Assembly (NCBI GenBank): GCA_916048095.2
Contig: OU696578.1
Coordinates: 5,445,826 to 5,509,825, forward strand
Direction of reading: 5' to 3'
DNA: 64,000 bases
Source of the DNA: Sacculina carcini
Taxonomy: Eukaryota; Arthropoda; Thecostraca; Sacculinidae
Shown here: positions 20,011 through 29,500 of the stretch, piece by piece
Layout of the letters: each line of letters starts with the position of its first letter
Position numbering within the stretch: position 1 is the stretch's first letter
The notes under the pieces: generated by a model
What the model saw: the letters and a program-made list of their open reading frames with translations, nothing else
Told to the model about the DNA's origin: nothing
The model's database searches: none
Program-made: the position numbers and the translations under genes

Positions 20011-20530
20011 GTCATGATCAAAAGATTTATCAAAGAGATGATTGCGCAGAGAAGAGGAAAACGATGATAAGGATGTGGAGGAGATAACATGGGAGGGAAG
20101 AGAGTTGTACAAACGTGGAGCATAGAAAGGGAAGGATTTACTAGACCAGGTAGATTCATTGAGGGCTCGTGGACAGGATAAAGGAAGTGGATGACGGGAA
20201 AGAAAGTTATCAGAGAGTGTAAGAAGCTGCGAGAGGTATGTAGGCTGCCGAGGGTCATGCAAAAGTTTATAAACAAGACAGCAAATTTAAAAGTGGATGC
20301 GAGGGATGATCGGAAGCCATCGAAGATTGTAGAGATAGGGTGAGGTATGACGAAAGTGGGAAGGAGAAAACACGAAACGACAAGATTTATTAATGACATG
20401 TTGCAGGATTTTCAGAGAGGAGCGAGGTACATGGAAATAAATAGAATTGCAGTAGTTGATTCTTGAAAAGATGAAACAATGAATCAGTTTAATAGCTGAG
20501 GAAGTAGAAGTGAATTGAAGTAGATTAGAA

Positions 20531-21134
20531 GATACTTTTACGACTTTTATTAACAGTTACAGCTGCTTAAATTTGTTATAGAGTTATTTTCTTATTCGCC
20601 TTTTCTGCATACATCCAATTTGATTTCATACACGAGAAGCCGCTTGGCGATTTGAACGCAGTTGATACGTTTGTGCCGTGTGGTTTCAAAGGTGGATACG
20701 TGTCTGGTCGTTGTGAACAATGTGGTTTTTATCTATTTTGTGCTTTTTCACCACAATTTTTTATTTTTGTTTTGTCGTCTTGTGCATTGGTAAGATTTTC
20801 ATATATATGTTATGTTTAAAGAATCTTCGGGTACTACCTTTGCTTTTTGTCCACTATGTAGTAAAATAATCATGAATTATATTGTGCGTTCCCATTTATT
20901 TTATATTTATATTTATAAATTAGCTAGTAATCCAACTTGTTGACACATTTCATGCACTGTGTTTTATTTACTGTAGTTTATTCAGGATTGTACGTTTGAG
21001 TTGTGAATATTAGTTTCGTTTAATTGTTTTTCATGTTTTATATGTGTCATTTTGTGTGTTGAATGTGTTATGAGGCTTCTGGAGTGTATATGTGACCAAC
21101 ATTTAGTGCCAAAGCAACAACATTTCATTTATAT
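20531..21134. other. Unassigned AT-rich DNA
   Basis: No coding or repeat signature was recognised between the two LINE fragments. Confidence 0.4.
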
Positions 21135-21341
21135 CAACAACAACATTTATTTGGTATAGCGCATGTGAAAAACACGCGCTAAACAGCAGGATAAGCCAAA
21201 CATATTCAAATTGAAACACAAAACATGAACAAGCACAAGAGTAACTGACAAAAGGGAACATGACTTAATAGTAAGATACATCACAAATAGCAAGTAGATG
21301 AAAAGCTCAGAGCAAGCGTAAGAAATCAGACTGAAACATAC
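21135..21341 (-). repeat. Short LINE 3'-end fragment with (GTT)n tail
   Basis: Plus strand reads aacaacaac, then ttggtatagcgca and cacgcgcta, the reverse complement of the shared LINE 3' box. It is truncated at the tail of the next LINE. Confidence 0.7.
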
Positions 21342-21638
21342 GAATTCAATTCAATTCAATTCAATTCAATGTATTTGTTATAGCGCCTGTCATACACGGG
21401 CGCGCAGCAGCTAAACAGTATGTACAAGCGGACAAAGCTAAACAGTTATTACAGAAACAATAAAAAGAACATGAATGAATAAATATAACACGATTCAAAT
21501 AACACAATGAACACATTTACACAATGAGAAGAACACATTGAAGAGTGATTGAAGGACACAATAACAGAGTACAATGAACATAATTAGACTAAAACATAGA
21601 TAAACACAAACATACATGCATTCCCGCTCACACACATA

Positions 21639-24590
21639 TCAGAGAGAGGCAAAAGGAGTCAAGGAATGAGTCACGGGATCAAAGGAAATTTCGACAAGAT
21701 GTTTACGTAGAGAAGAGGTAAAAGATCGATACGTGAGCGAGGAGGTGATATGAGAAGGGAGCGAGTTATATAATCGAGGACCGTAGAACGAGAACGATTT
21801 AGAAGACCAGGGAGATTCATTGAGGGCGCGAGGACAGCATAGAGGAGCAGAATGACGGGAAGTGGGATTAGAAGAGGGATAGAGCAGATCAGAAAGATAT
21901 AAAGGTTGATTAGGAGCATGTAAGAGTTTGAATATTATGCAGCAGATTTTGAAGTGAATGCGCGATTTAATAGGAAGCCAACGGAATTGAAACAGAAAAG
22001 GAGAAGTATGGCGACAGAAGATAGGATGCAAAACAAAACGACAGGACTGATTCATTACGCGCTGAAGAATTTTTAAAGAATAATTAGGACAGCTGAAGTG
22101 GAGTGAGTTGCAGTAGTCGAGCCTGGAGAAGATAAGAGAATGAATAAGCTTGATTGCAGAGGGCTGATCGAGACAGGGACGGATGGGATAAAGCGAGCGA
22201 AGAATCAAGCGACAAGTGCGAGCTGTAGAAAGGATATTGGTTGAGAAGGAAAGGGAAGAGTCAAAAATAACACCGAGATTTTTAACAGTCACTGAAAGAG
22301 ACAAGGGGAGGAAAGGAGGAGCAATACGAGGAGGATGAAGAGCGATAAATTCAGATTTAGAAGTGTTCAAGAGGAGGCGACGTGAGGAGGTCCAGGTCGA
22401 GATAGCAGAAAGTACGTCAGACAAGGTATTAGGATGCGAGAGAGAGCAAGGGAGATAGAATTGGATATCGTCTGCATAAATATGGAAAGGAATGGAGTAG
22501 CGCCTAAGGATGGGACAAAGAGAGGACATGTAGACATTGAAAAGGAGAGGACCAAGAATAGAGCCTTGAGGAACACCGGACTTAAGAGGGAGCACAGTGG
22601 AAACGGAGGAATTGAACTTAACAGAAAAAGTGCGACCATGCAAGTAAGAACGAAGTAGTGAGAGAGCGGAATGCGAGACACCGAGATGGAGGAGGTCATC
22701 GATGAGAATAGAATGATCAACCAAGTCAAAGGCAGAGCTCATATCAAGTAGAACTAGAAGAACAGAATGACGATAAGAGAAGGAGGAAAGAATACCTTGG
22801 GAGACAGAAATGAGAACGGATTCAGTAGAATGACCAGGGCGGAAACCGGATTGGTGAGAGTCAAGAGCATTGCAGACATAAGGGGATAACTGAGAGAAAA
22901 TTGCAGATTCGAGGAGTTTGGAGGAAAAGCTGAGGAGGGAGATAGGACGATAGTTACTACATAAAGAAGGATCGAGAGAAGGTTTTTTGAGGATAGGATG
23001 TACATGGGCGTGCTTGTCGGCAAGAAAATCACCGTGCAAGAAAGAGGAGTTGACTAAGTGAAGTAGGTAAGGAATCAAGGAGTTGAAGGATGGAACAATA
23101 ACTCGGAAATTAATGGGATCAGCAGGAGAGGAAACGAATTTACATGTGGACAGGAGAGAAAGGAAGTCGGAGAGGACCAGTTGAGAAAAAGACGAGAGCT
23201 GGCAGTGGGATGTAGTACGAGAGAGAGGGACATTCACGAGAGGGATTTTAGATTGCGCAGATTCAATTTTGTTCACGAAGTAGGAAGAGAGTTCGTCAGC
23301 AGTGAGAGAAGAACTAGCAGAGGGAGGACGGAGACCGCAGAGAGAGTTGAGTATATTCCAGAGGGCTTTGGGAGAGCGAGATAGAGAGGAAAGGCGTGAG
23401 GAGTAGTAAGCTTGCCTAGCAGAGGATAGGGAGGAAATATAGTTAGAACGAGCAGAGCAAAAGGCCGACCAGTCATCCGCGAGCCGAGTGCGTCGCCAGA
23501 TACGCTCCAAAGCACGGAGACGGCGCTTAAGACAAGTAAGAGAGGGACAGCTCCAAGGAGAAACACGAGGACGGTGGGAGCGGAACGAGAGAGGAAAAAT
23601 GAGGTTATTGATATCAGACAAAGTGGAGTATAAGAAGGGATAAATTGAAGACGGAGGGAGTGAGTGAAGAACATGCAAAGGGAAATGGTTAGATAGAAGA
23701 TTGTGAAACGTAAGAGGATTAAAATTCCTGAAATTTCTGAAAAGGGTGAATGCTGGTGGAGGATTAGAGGATTTACACGCCGGCAATGACGTAAGGATAA
23801 GACTGTGGTCAGAGAAGAGAGGATCAGGAGGAAGAACAATGACTTCGGATGGCGGTACATCAGAAGAAAGAACTGGAGAAGGGAAAAGGACTAGATCAAG
23901 AGAATGACCCGATGTGTGAGTGGGAGAGGAAACAGGGGAGACTAGACCATGAGAATCAAGAATAGAAATGAAAGTCGATGCGAAGGAGGAGCGAGAGGGA
24001 CAGTCAACCCAAAAGTTAAAGTCACCAAGGATAATGAAACGGCTGGAGAAAGAAAAAACTATAGCGTCAAGGAGCGAGGAGAATTCAGAGAAGAAAAGAG
24101 GAGTAGACCGGGGGTGATTATGCCGGTAGATAACGAGAATACAGAATTTATGAGAGGAGCGACTTGATGACATACAGAGTGGAAGAAATTCGAAAGAAGA
24201 AGGGGGAGGAATGGGATCAGATAAGAGAGATATTGGAAGAGATTTGGAAAAGATGCAGCCCACTCCACCACCAGAGAATTTAGAATCAGAACGAGATTTG
24301 TGAAGAAAAGAAAAGTTAGAAGGAAGGTTAGCCATGAAAGATGGAATATCAGACTCAAATAGCCAGGTTTCGGCTAGGCAGAGAATTGAAAGGACATGAA
24401 AGCAGAGAAGGTGGTTAAGGTAGGTGAATTTGTTTCGACAAGATCTTATGTTAAGGAAACCGATAGAAAAAGATGAAGAAGAGCATGAAGAAGCAGCAGG
24501 TTGAACATCAGGTGAGGAGTTGGAAGAATGGTGAAAGGAAGGCGAGGGGGCAGAGGAACGGGACGACGGCGCGGATGGAAGGGAAGGTAG
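21639..24590 (-). CDS. LINE B ORF2: endonuclease-reverse transcriptase
   Basis: A continuous frame of over 900 codons. The first ATG in frame is at 24335, but the frame is open upstream to the ORF1 stop and that part encodes the endonuclease start (GFLNIRSCRNK, LCLAETWLFES), so initiation is probably upstream or by reinitiation. Motifs in order: GGGVGCIFSK, VIYRHNHPRS, GDFNFWVDCP and SDHSLILTSL (APE-type endonuclease); then KKPSLDPSL, NYRPISLLSFSSKLLE, HQSGFRPGHSTES, LDMSSAFDLVDH, GVPQGSILGPLLFNVYMSSL, the catalytic YADDIQFY, FSRLDYCNSLHF and a C-terminal SRIHFK/GPRLYNSLPSH domain. No stop or frameshift was seen, so it is potentially functional. Confidence 0.95.
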   Translation of the reverse strand, partial: LPSLPSAPSSRSSAPSPSFHHSSNSSPDVQPAASSCSSSSFSIGFLNIRSCRNKFTYLNHLLCFHVLSILCLAETWLFESDIPSFMANLPSNFSFLHKSRSDSKFSGGGVGCIFSKSLPISLLSDPIPPPSSFEFLPLCMSSSRSSHKFCILVIYRHNHPRSTPLFFSEFSSLLDAIVFSFSSRFIILGDFNFWVDCPSRSSFASTFISILDSHGLVSPVSSPTHTSGHSLDLVLFPSPVLSSDVPPSEVIVLPPDPLFSDHSLILTSLPACKSSNPPPAFTLFRNFRNFNPLTFHNLLSNHFPLHVLHSLPPSSIYPFLYSTLSDINNLIFPLSFRSHRPRVSPWSCPSLTCLKRRLRALERIWRRTRLADDWSAFCSARSNYISSLSSARQAYYSSRLSSLSRSPKALWNILNSLCGLRPPSASSSLTADELSSYFVNKIESAQSKIPLVNVPLSRTTSHCQLSSFSQLVLSDFLSLLSTCKFVSSPADPINFRVIVPSFNSLIPYLLHLVNSSFLHGDFLADKHAHVHPILKKPSLDPSLCSNYRPISLLSFSSKLLESAIFSQLSPYVCNALDSHQSGFRPGHSTESVLISVSQGILSSFSYRHSVLLVLLDMSSAFDLVDHSILIDDLLHLGVSHSALSLLRSYLHGRTFSVKFNSSVSTVLPLKSGVPQGSILGPLLFNVYMSSLCPILRRYSIPFHIYADDIQFYLPCSLSHPNTLSDVLSAISTWTSSRRLLLNTSKSEFIALHPPRIAPPFLPLSLSVTVKNLGVIFDSSLSFSTNILSTARTCRLILRSLYPIRPCLDQPSAIKLIHSLIFSRLDYCNSLHFSCPNYSLKILQRVMNQSCRFVLHPIFCRHTSPFLFQFRWLPIKSRIHFKICCIIFKLLHAPNQPLYLSDLLYPSSNPTSRHSAPLCCPRALNESPWSSKSFSFYGPRLYNSLPSHITSSLTYRSFTSSLRKHLVEISFDPVTHSLTPFASL

Positions 24591-25715
24591 TCAGGCGGAC
24601 GATTGAAGCGAGGACGATGAAGAAGGAAGAGAGGAAGGTGGAGAGGACAAAGCCACAGTCGAGGGATGGAACAGGAGGTCATCAGAAGTGGCAGTGCGCA
24701 AACGAATAGATTCGCGAACAGAGACAAACGAAGGACACGACGAGAGAAACGATGAGTGCGAGTGGGGGCGAGACGAGACTGCGCAGTTATTGCACTTCGG
24801 CGGCGCTGTGCGGTCGCAGTTGATAGAGCGATGAGAGCCAGCGCAGTAGCCGCAAATTTCCGCACGCAAACATTTGGCCTCATTGTGGCCTAGTCCAGCA
24901 CAGCGGGCACACCGGGCCACCCAAAAGCGATCATACACGCGACACGAACACAACTCCACGAACAGTCTGTCACCAACGGACGTAAGGGCAGCGCGAGCCG
25001 ACGGAGTCACCGACAGAACCGCATGTTGGGAGTTGTGCCTAACGCCAGTGAAAAAAAGGAGACGCAAATCACTATCAGGTATCCCAGCAAGGGCAGTGTT
25101 TTTACGGCGAAGGTGATCGACAAACGTAGATGGCTCCAACCCCATAGGGATGTTCGCTACCGTAACCTTGGGACGAAGTGGCGCAACCCTGGGCAGATGA
25201 GCGTCGACCTGCGGAATGGCCTCACGTACGCAGTGAACGGCACGCGCCGCATCGCTAGACGAGGAGCAACGAAGGACGAAGCCACCATTGGCCGCACGCC
25301 GGGACGACTTGATCGGAATATCGCACAGAGCGGAGGCAACCTTGCGCGGACAGACCGGCGATTTATCACGGGATTTTAGAACCACGGTGTGAGTGGGTCT
25401 CGCTGGTTGATTTTCTGTCGCTAGTGGTGCAAATGGCCGAGATGATGAGTGAATCGAGTTGAGTGTCGACTCAACTCCCGCAAGACGGTCTCGGATACTG
25501 GACACGCTGTCGGAAAGGTTAAGGGCGAATTTAGCCTTTGTCAGGCATGGCGAGCAGACCCAATTTACCTGTTTGATCATCTCAGCCCGGATGCCCACAA
25601 GGGATGCGCATTTTATGTGGGCCCAGCCGTCGCAAAGGGAACAACCGATCCACTTTGAGGAGTCGCCACTGGAGGACTTGCAGACGTAGCATTTGTCCTG
25701 ATCGCCGCATGACAT
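24591..25715 (-). CDS. LINE B ORF1: PHD finger and triple zinc-knuckle RNA-binding protein
   Basis: Starts at ATG 25715 (MSCGDQDK), 375 codons. The N-terminal PHD-type finger is complete: CYVC, CSLC, H-x2-C (WAHIKC) and CSPC, about residues 9-60. Next comes a short helical segment (SVSSIRDRLAGVEST) that may multimerise. A central RRM-like gag domain (GGFVLRCSSSSDAARAV, RPKVTVANIPMGLE) is followed by three knuckles (CARCAGLGHNEAKC, CGYCAGSHRSINC, CNNCAVSSRPHSHSSFLSSC) and a Ser/Pro-rich tail. PHD fingers in CR1-type ORF1 are known; a chromatin-reading role here would be inference. ORF2 follows at once in another frame. Confidence 0.93.
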   Translation of the reverse strand: MSCGDQDKCYVCKSSSGDSSKWIGCSLCDGWAHIKCASLVGIRAEMIKQVNWVCSPCLTKAKFALNLSDSVSSIRDRLAGVESTLNSIHSSSRPFAPLATENQPARPTHTVVLKSRDKSPVCPRKVASALCDIPIKSSRRAANGGFVLRCSSSSDAARAVHCVREAIPQVDAHLPRVAPLRPKVTVANIPMGLEPSTFVDHLRRKNTALAGIPDSDLRLLFFTGVRHNSQHAVLSVTPSARAALTSVGDRLFVELCSCRVYDRFWVARCARCAGLGHNEAKCLRAEICGYCAGSHRSINCDRTAPPKCNNCAVSSRPHSHSSFLSSCPSFVSVRESIRLRTATSDDLLFHPSTVALSSPPSSLPSSSSSLQSSA

Positions 25716-25850
25716 CGTTCGTATTACTCGAAATGTCCGCAACACCGCACGAATGACGCAATTAAACCGCAACGAGTCCAAGGACGCAAAAAGCAGCAGC
25801 AACGAGCCACAGACCAACGAATAGTAGCACCGATACACTTTTCTTGGTTA

Positions 25851-27235
25851 AGCTCAGAAGTAGGCAAAAGGGTAATTTGGCGTAAGTTCGGATGAATAGA
25901 GCCAAACAAACACGTGCGCCTATTTTGATAGACCGTCGGCTATATTCTAATCTTCACAGCTTTCGATGGAAAAGAATTTAAATTAATATCTAAGCCCCTC
26001 GGTACTGTATATCATGCGATTATACGCCAAAATAAGTGAATGCCTGGAAGACTCATTCCAGACATGGAGTAAGGGTAAGGGTAAGAGAAGTGTAATCAAA
26101 TGATAATTCAAATAAGTATCTAAAGAGCGCCGAACGAAACGAGGAATATGAAGCGCTCGTTATACATACACGAGGCATAACATATAATTAAATATTTTCA
26201 TTGTACCGTAAAGTAGCCTCGTTCGCTATGCCGTGCAGTCGTTGGAGGACTTTTTCATTTTGAGTGTTGCGATAACTTGAAGCCAGTTAAACCACAATTT
26301 CCATATTTTTCTTCAACTGTAGTAGTCTCAATAATGAACCAACCATAATTAGTCAGTATCTACTCTAGCGCCGTGCTCTCCGCAGTGGGAATGGTCACTG
26401 CTCTCCACCGCAGGCAATTTGTTGGTCAACCATTGGTTAGCATGCATCGCGCCTCGTGCTTAGAGGATACACTATGTGTAGACGCAGTTACTAATAGAAA
26501 AACGAGGAAGCACATTGCTTCTCACCACATTCAGCATGTGAGTGGCACATCGGTGAACATTCATTTTTCTACTTAAGGCAGACCCGCGCTCACAGCGTAC
26601 TTTGCGCGTGAAAACAGATACAGTATCACCGGCATTATCATTATCACCGGCATTATCACTGCGCGAGCTGCTATTCTCCTTTTTAGCAGAGGCGGATAAC
26701 ACAGGGAACAAATTGTTTCGAATTTTCTGCTGCATACGATTTTTCACACATTCTTTCGTATTTTGGTCTGCTGAATTCGAATCTGAACTCGGTTTAGCGC
26801 TGCATGCTCCGGTTTTAATGCAATTTGGAGTTTTTCCATTGTTGTCACATCGGCACATTATCTGCGATGCTTATACTGGCTAACCGGCAAGTAATTTGCT
26901 GCTGAAATGTTTTAATATATTGTTGTGTGACGGTATAAGATGAGAGAGAGTGAGATACTGTGTGTCTGTGAGTATGTGAGCATGTTAGTGTGCTTATGTT
27001 TGTACGGGGTTAGGTTAGGTTACGATTGTGTGTACGATTGTGCCTGTACGATTCTGTGTCTGCAAATTGTACATGTCCTGCGACGGTGTGCGTGTGTGTG
27101 TGTGTGTGCGAATTTGCGAGTATGAGTGTGTATGCCCTATGTGATTTATAACTGTGATTGGCTTACTAAAATACCACAAGCAAAACTGAACAATTTGTGT
27201 GAACCTCAAAATAGTCAATTTCCTTCTAGGTCAAC
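25851..27235. other. Mostly unassigned DNA, possible hAT-transposase crumbs and a short TTAGG run
   Basis: No convincing gene. On minus at about 26470-26860 a broken frame contains CRCDNNGKTPNC and HRCATHMLNVV, which weakly recalls hAT-type transposase segments. Three TTAGG-like units lie at 27008-27025 and a (GT)n run at about 27087-27111. Both were read by eye and are low confidence. Confidence 0.3.
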
Positions 27236-28186
27236 TAAAAGGATTCACGAAGTACCCCTGCTATCAGTGCATTTGAGACAGTAGAGCTCAAGACTATAAC
27301 TGGGTCCAGAAGAAATGATCCATATGTGAGACTCTGAAAGCAGATATGCCAAATATTGTCCACAATCCAATTGTCAGTCGATAAAATTATGAAGGTGTTG
27401 AGTCACTTATGAACCATTTATGAAGGCGTTGAATCCTGAATGTGAATGTTTTGAGCACAAATATTCTGTGCTCCCTAGCTTGTGCTTCGATAAGATCAAG
27501 GAAACTGTGCTTGATGAACCACAGATTCGTGAACTTGCATGGTTTACATTTGCATGACCGTGTTAAAGGTTAAATGCCTAAATGACAGTTGCTACACGGG
27601 AAGAAGCCGAAGCTTATGAGCTCAGTTGCGTCCCATGCAGCTCAATGCAACCGCATAACCAGCCCTCTCTACGCTATGGCGCCTTACGACCGGAAGTCAA
27701 ATTAGAGTGGGCCACCTTCCCAGAATGCATGGCACAACACATGGCTGATATCTGGTATCCATGTATTGCTGGTTGGACAGGAGCTGTTGGATTATATAAT
27801 TTGCACAATGAAATTCTTTTACACCGATATTCTTGCCACGGACCTCCCGCTTATTGACAGCAAAGTTTCTCGGTAACAAGAAAGATCTCAGCTATGAAAC
27901 CCTTGTAGCGAGTATGTTTTTAGCTTTTCGTGACCTTGGATATACCCTGAATGACACGCTCCATTACTTGAACAGTCATCTTGATAAATACCTTCATAAT
28001 CTGGCAGCTGTAAGTGACGAGCAAGGTCAGCGCTTCAATGAGGACCTCAAGATCATGGAAGAACGTTACCAAGGGAGATGGGACAAACATATGATGACAG
28101 GTTACTTCTACAGCATCAAACGCGAATTTCCTGAGAATATGTACACACCCAGAAGTTACAGGCGCAAATTCATGCCAGGTAAATAG
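27236..28186 (+). pseudogene. Decayed gene of a conserved uncharacterised arthropod family, split by a SINE
   Basis: Plus-strand pieces form one degenerate coding region. 27236-27300 gives GFTKYPCYQC, then a stop and DSRAQDYNWVQ. 27340-27370 gives PNIVHNPIVSR. 27420-27557 gives a 45-codon open piece with CFEHKYSVLPSL, FDKIKETVLDEPQIREL and AWFTFA. After the SINE, about 27861-28186 gives KFLGNKKDLSYETLV, YLNSHLDKYLHNLAAVSDEQGQRF and MEERYQGRWDKHMMTGYFYSIKRE. The order and the SDEQGxRF...MExRYQGRWD signature match, from memory, a protein family widespread in arthropod genomes and often found in many copies, function unknown. Stops and frameshifts make this a pseudogene. Confidence 0.6.
27564..27857 (-). 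repeat. tRNA-derived SINE, copy 2 (degenerate)
   Basis: The reverse complement aligns along its whole length with 59120-59420: AAGCGGG-GTCCGTGG near the head, the CAGATATCAGCCATG segment, CATTCTGGGAAGGTGGCCC, GGCGCCATAGCGT, AAGCTTCGGCTTCTTCCCG and the 3' end TTAGGCATTTAACCTT. The tRNA head is cut at the anticodon region and its B box is decayed. Possible TSD TGACCG/TGACAG (27555-27560, 27854-27859). It lies inside the pseudogene at 27236-28186, antisense to it. Confidence 0.8.
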
Positions 28187-28541
28187 CCATCGGACTTTGC
28201 CACCTAATAATGGCAAGTGTCATAATATAGAGTATATATAATATAGAGTATATATATTGCCAGTATAATATAGAGTATTACCACTGTTCATTTGGGGAAT
28301 TCCTTCAAATTACGATATTTCAAATACATTTATGCTATCTAGCACTTACTTTGTTTTTGCCCAGCTAAATTAAATAGTTTTATAATTGTGGTGTGATCGT
28401 GTGCAGTGAGAGAGAGTGTGTGTGTGCGTGAACGTGTTAGTGTGTCTATATGTGATCGTGTATGGTTGAATTGTATATTGCGTGTGAGAGTGTGTGAGCG
28501 AGTGTGTATAGCTGTGTCGGTAAGTGTGCGCAGTTGTTTCG

Positions 28542-28572
<31 letters not shown>

Positions 28573-29500
28573 CGTTTGTCGAGTATGCATGTCCCGCGGC
28601 GGCGAGCGATTGACCGGCTCGCCGCTGATTGGTTGTTGCGGCGGGTGAGGACTGTGCGTGTGTGTGTGTGTGTATGCTCCCGTGTGTCACGGTGTTAGCT
28701 TGGAGTCTGGTTCGTGGTGCGGTTGTAGCGTAACGTCTTGTAGGCGCGCGTGGGGCAGTGATGCCCGCGCGCGTCTGTCTGTAATATATTTTAGTCTCTT
28801 TTTGTTTGTTACAATAATATATTTTAAAGCATATCTCTCATAATACACTACAACGTCAACGCTATGATGACAAAGTTGTGTGCTTTTTAAATATGTTTAT
28901 TGCAAAAAAACTAGAGCATTGAGAAAAAACTAACTCCAGATATGTAATCAGCGTGAAAAACTGTACAATATTCACTGTTTGATATAAATGCCGCAAAAAA
29001 TTTGTTCCCCTGTGTAATGGATGAAAGTTAGGTCAGCGCATACAGATACAGCCATGAAAACAATCTACAACATTTTAGGGCAGAAACCTTAATTTCAAAG
29101 ATAAATTAAAAATAAAGCACACGCTGGTTGGAAATAAATCTTTGTTATGGAAAGAAAATATGAAAACAGACGAAGATACATAGCAACAAAGGAAAATGCG
29201 AGGGCCAAGTAGGAGATAAGATACAGTGCGTCAACTAAAAGTAAGCAATACTAATAATAGGAAATTCATGGGTTCGTCGAACACACTAATGACATGAATA
29301 CGGAATTCCCCAGACAAACAGAAACCACTCACACATCAGTATGACAAAAAGTGATCAACTGTATGAAAAACCGAGAACCCTAGAAAACGTCACAAACAGT
29401 AAATATTGACACACATGTAAAACTTTCACACGAAAATAACAAAATGAGGAGAAATGAGAGAAACATAGGAAAATAGGTGCTGAATAGGGTGAAGATGAAT
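28187..29500. other. GT-rich repeat block (28380-28850) and unassigned AT-rich DNA
   Basis: 28220-28280 has tandem tatatagagtata units. 28380-28700 is GT/TG-rich with a (GT)n run at about 28539-28568, followed by a GC-rich segment including ggggcagtgatgcccgcgcg at 28752-28771. A similar ggcatcaatgccccacccgcg lies at about 50617-50637 on the opposite strand, suggesting a shared repeat family. Nothing was recognised from 28850 to 29500. Confidence 0.45.

Larger units (their letters stand above)
19259..20530 (-). pseudogene. LINE 3' fragment with (TAA)n tail, split by a hAT-like MITE
   Basis: On minus, the RT C-terminus is visible in pieces: the HVINKSCRF-like segment, FRSSLASTFKF, PYLSQLLTLSDN, CPRALNESTWSSKSF and APRLYNSLPSH. 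It then runs into the 3' UTR with the gcgctatacaaat box and a TAA/ATT tail at 19259-19281 instead of GTT. The 353-bp MITE at 19658-20010 interrupts it. A (CA)n tract lies in the 3' UTR near 19400-19495. It is truncated 5' near 20530. Confidence 0.75.
21342..25850 (-). mobile_element. CR1/L2-like LINE B, near full length, (ATTGA)n tail
   Basis: It contains complete-looking ORF1 and ORF2 on the minus strand, a 3' UTR with the gcgctataac box at about 21375-21385, and a pentameric tail visible on plus as (AATTC)n at 21342-21368. The tail differs from the GTT tails of its relatives. The 5' end is not precisely defined; ORF1 homology begins at 25715 and the 5' UTR probably reaches about 25850. Confidence 0.9.

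Noticed and set aside
26472..26858. Intact zinc-finger gene on minus
   Set aside because: Some Cys/His pairs and an HRCATHMLNVV string suggest a hAT-transposase crumb, but stops and frame breaks surround it and no full domain can be traced.
27582..27857. 91-codon plus-strand frame
   Set aside because: It lies wholly within the SINE copy and reads antisense through it.
28339..28843. Several overlapping frames rich in Cys/Val or Thr/His
   Set aside because: They are translations of GT/CA simple repeats.
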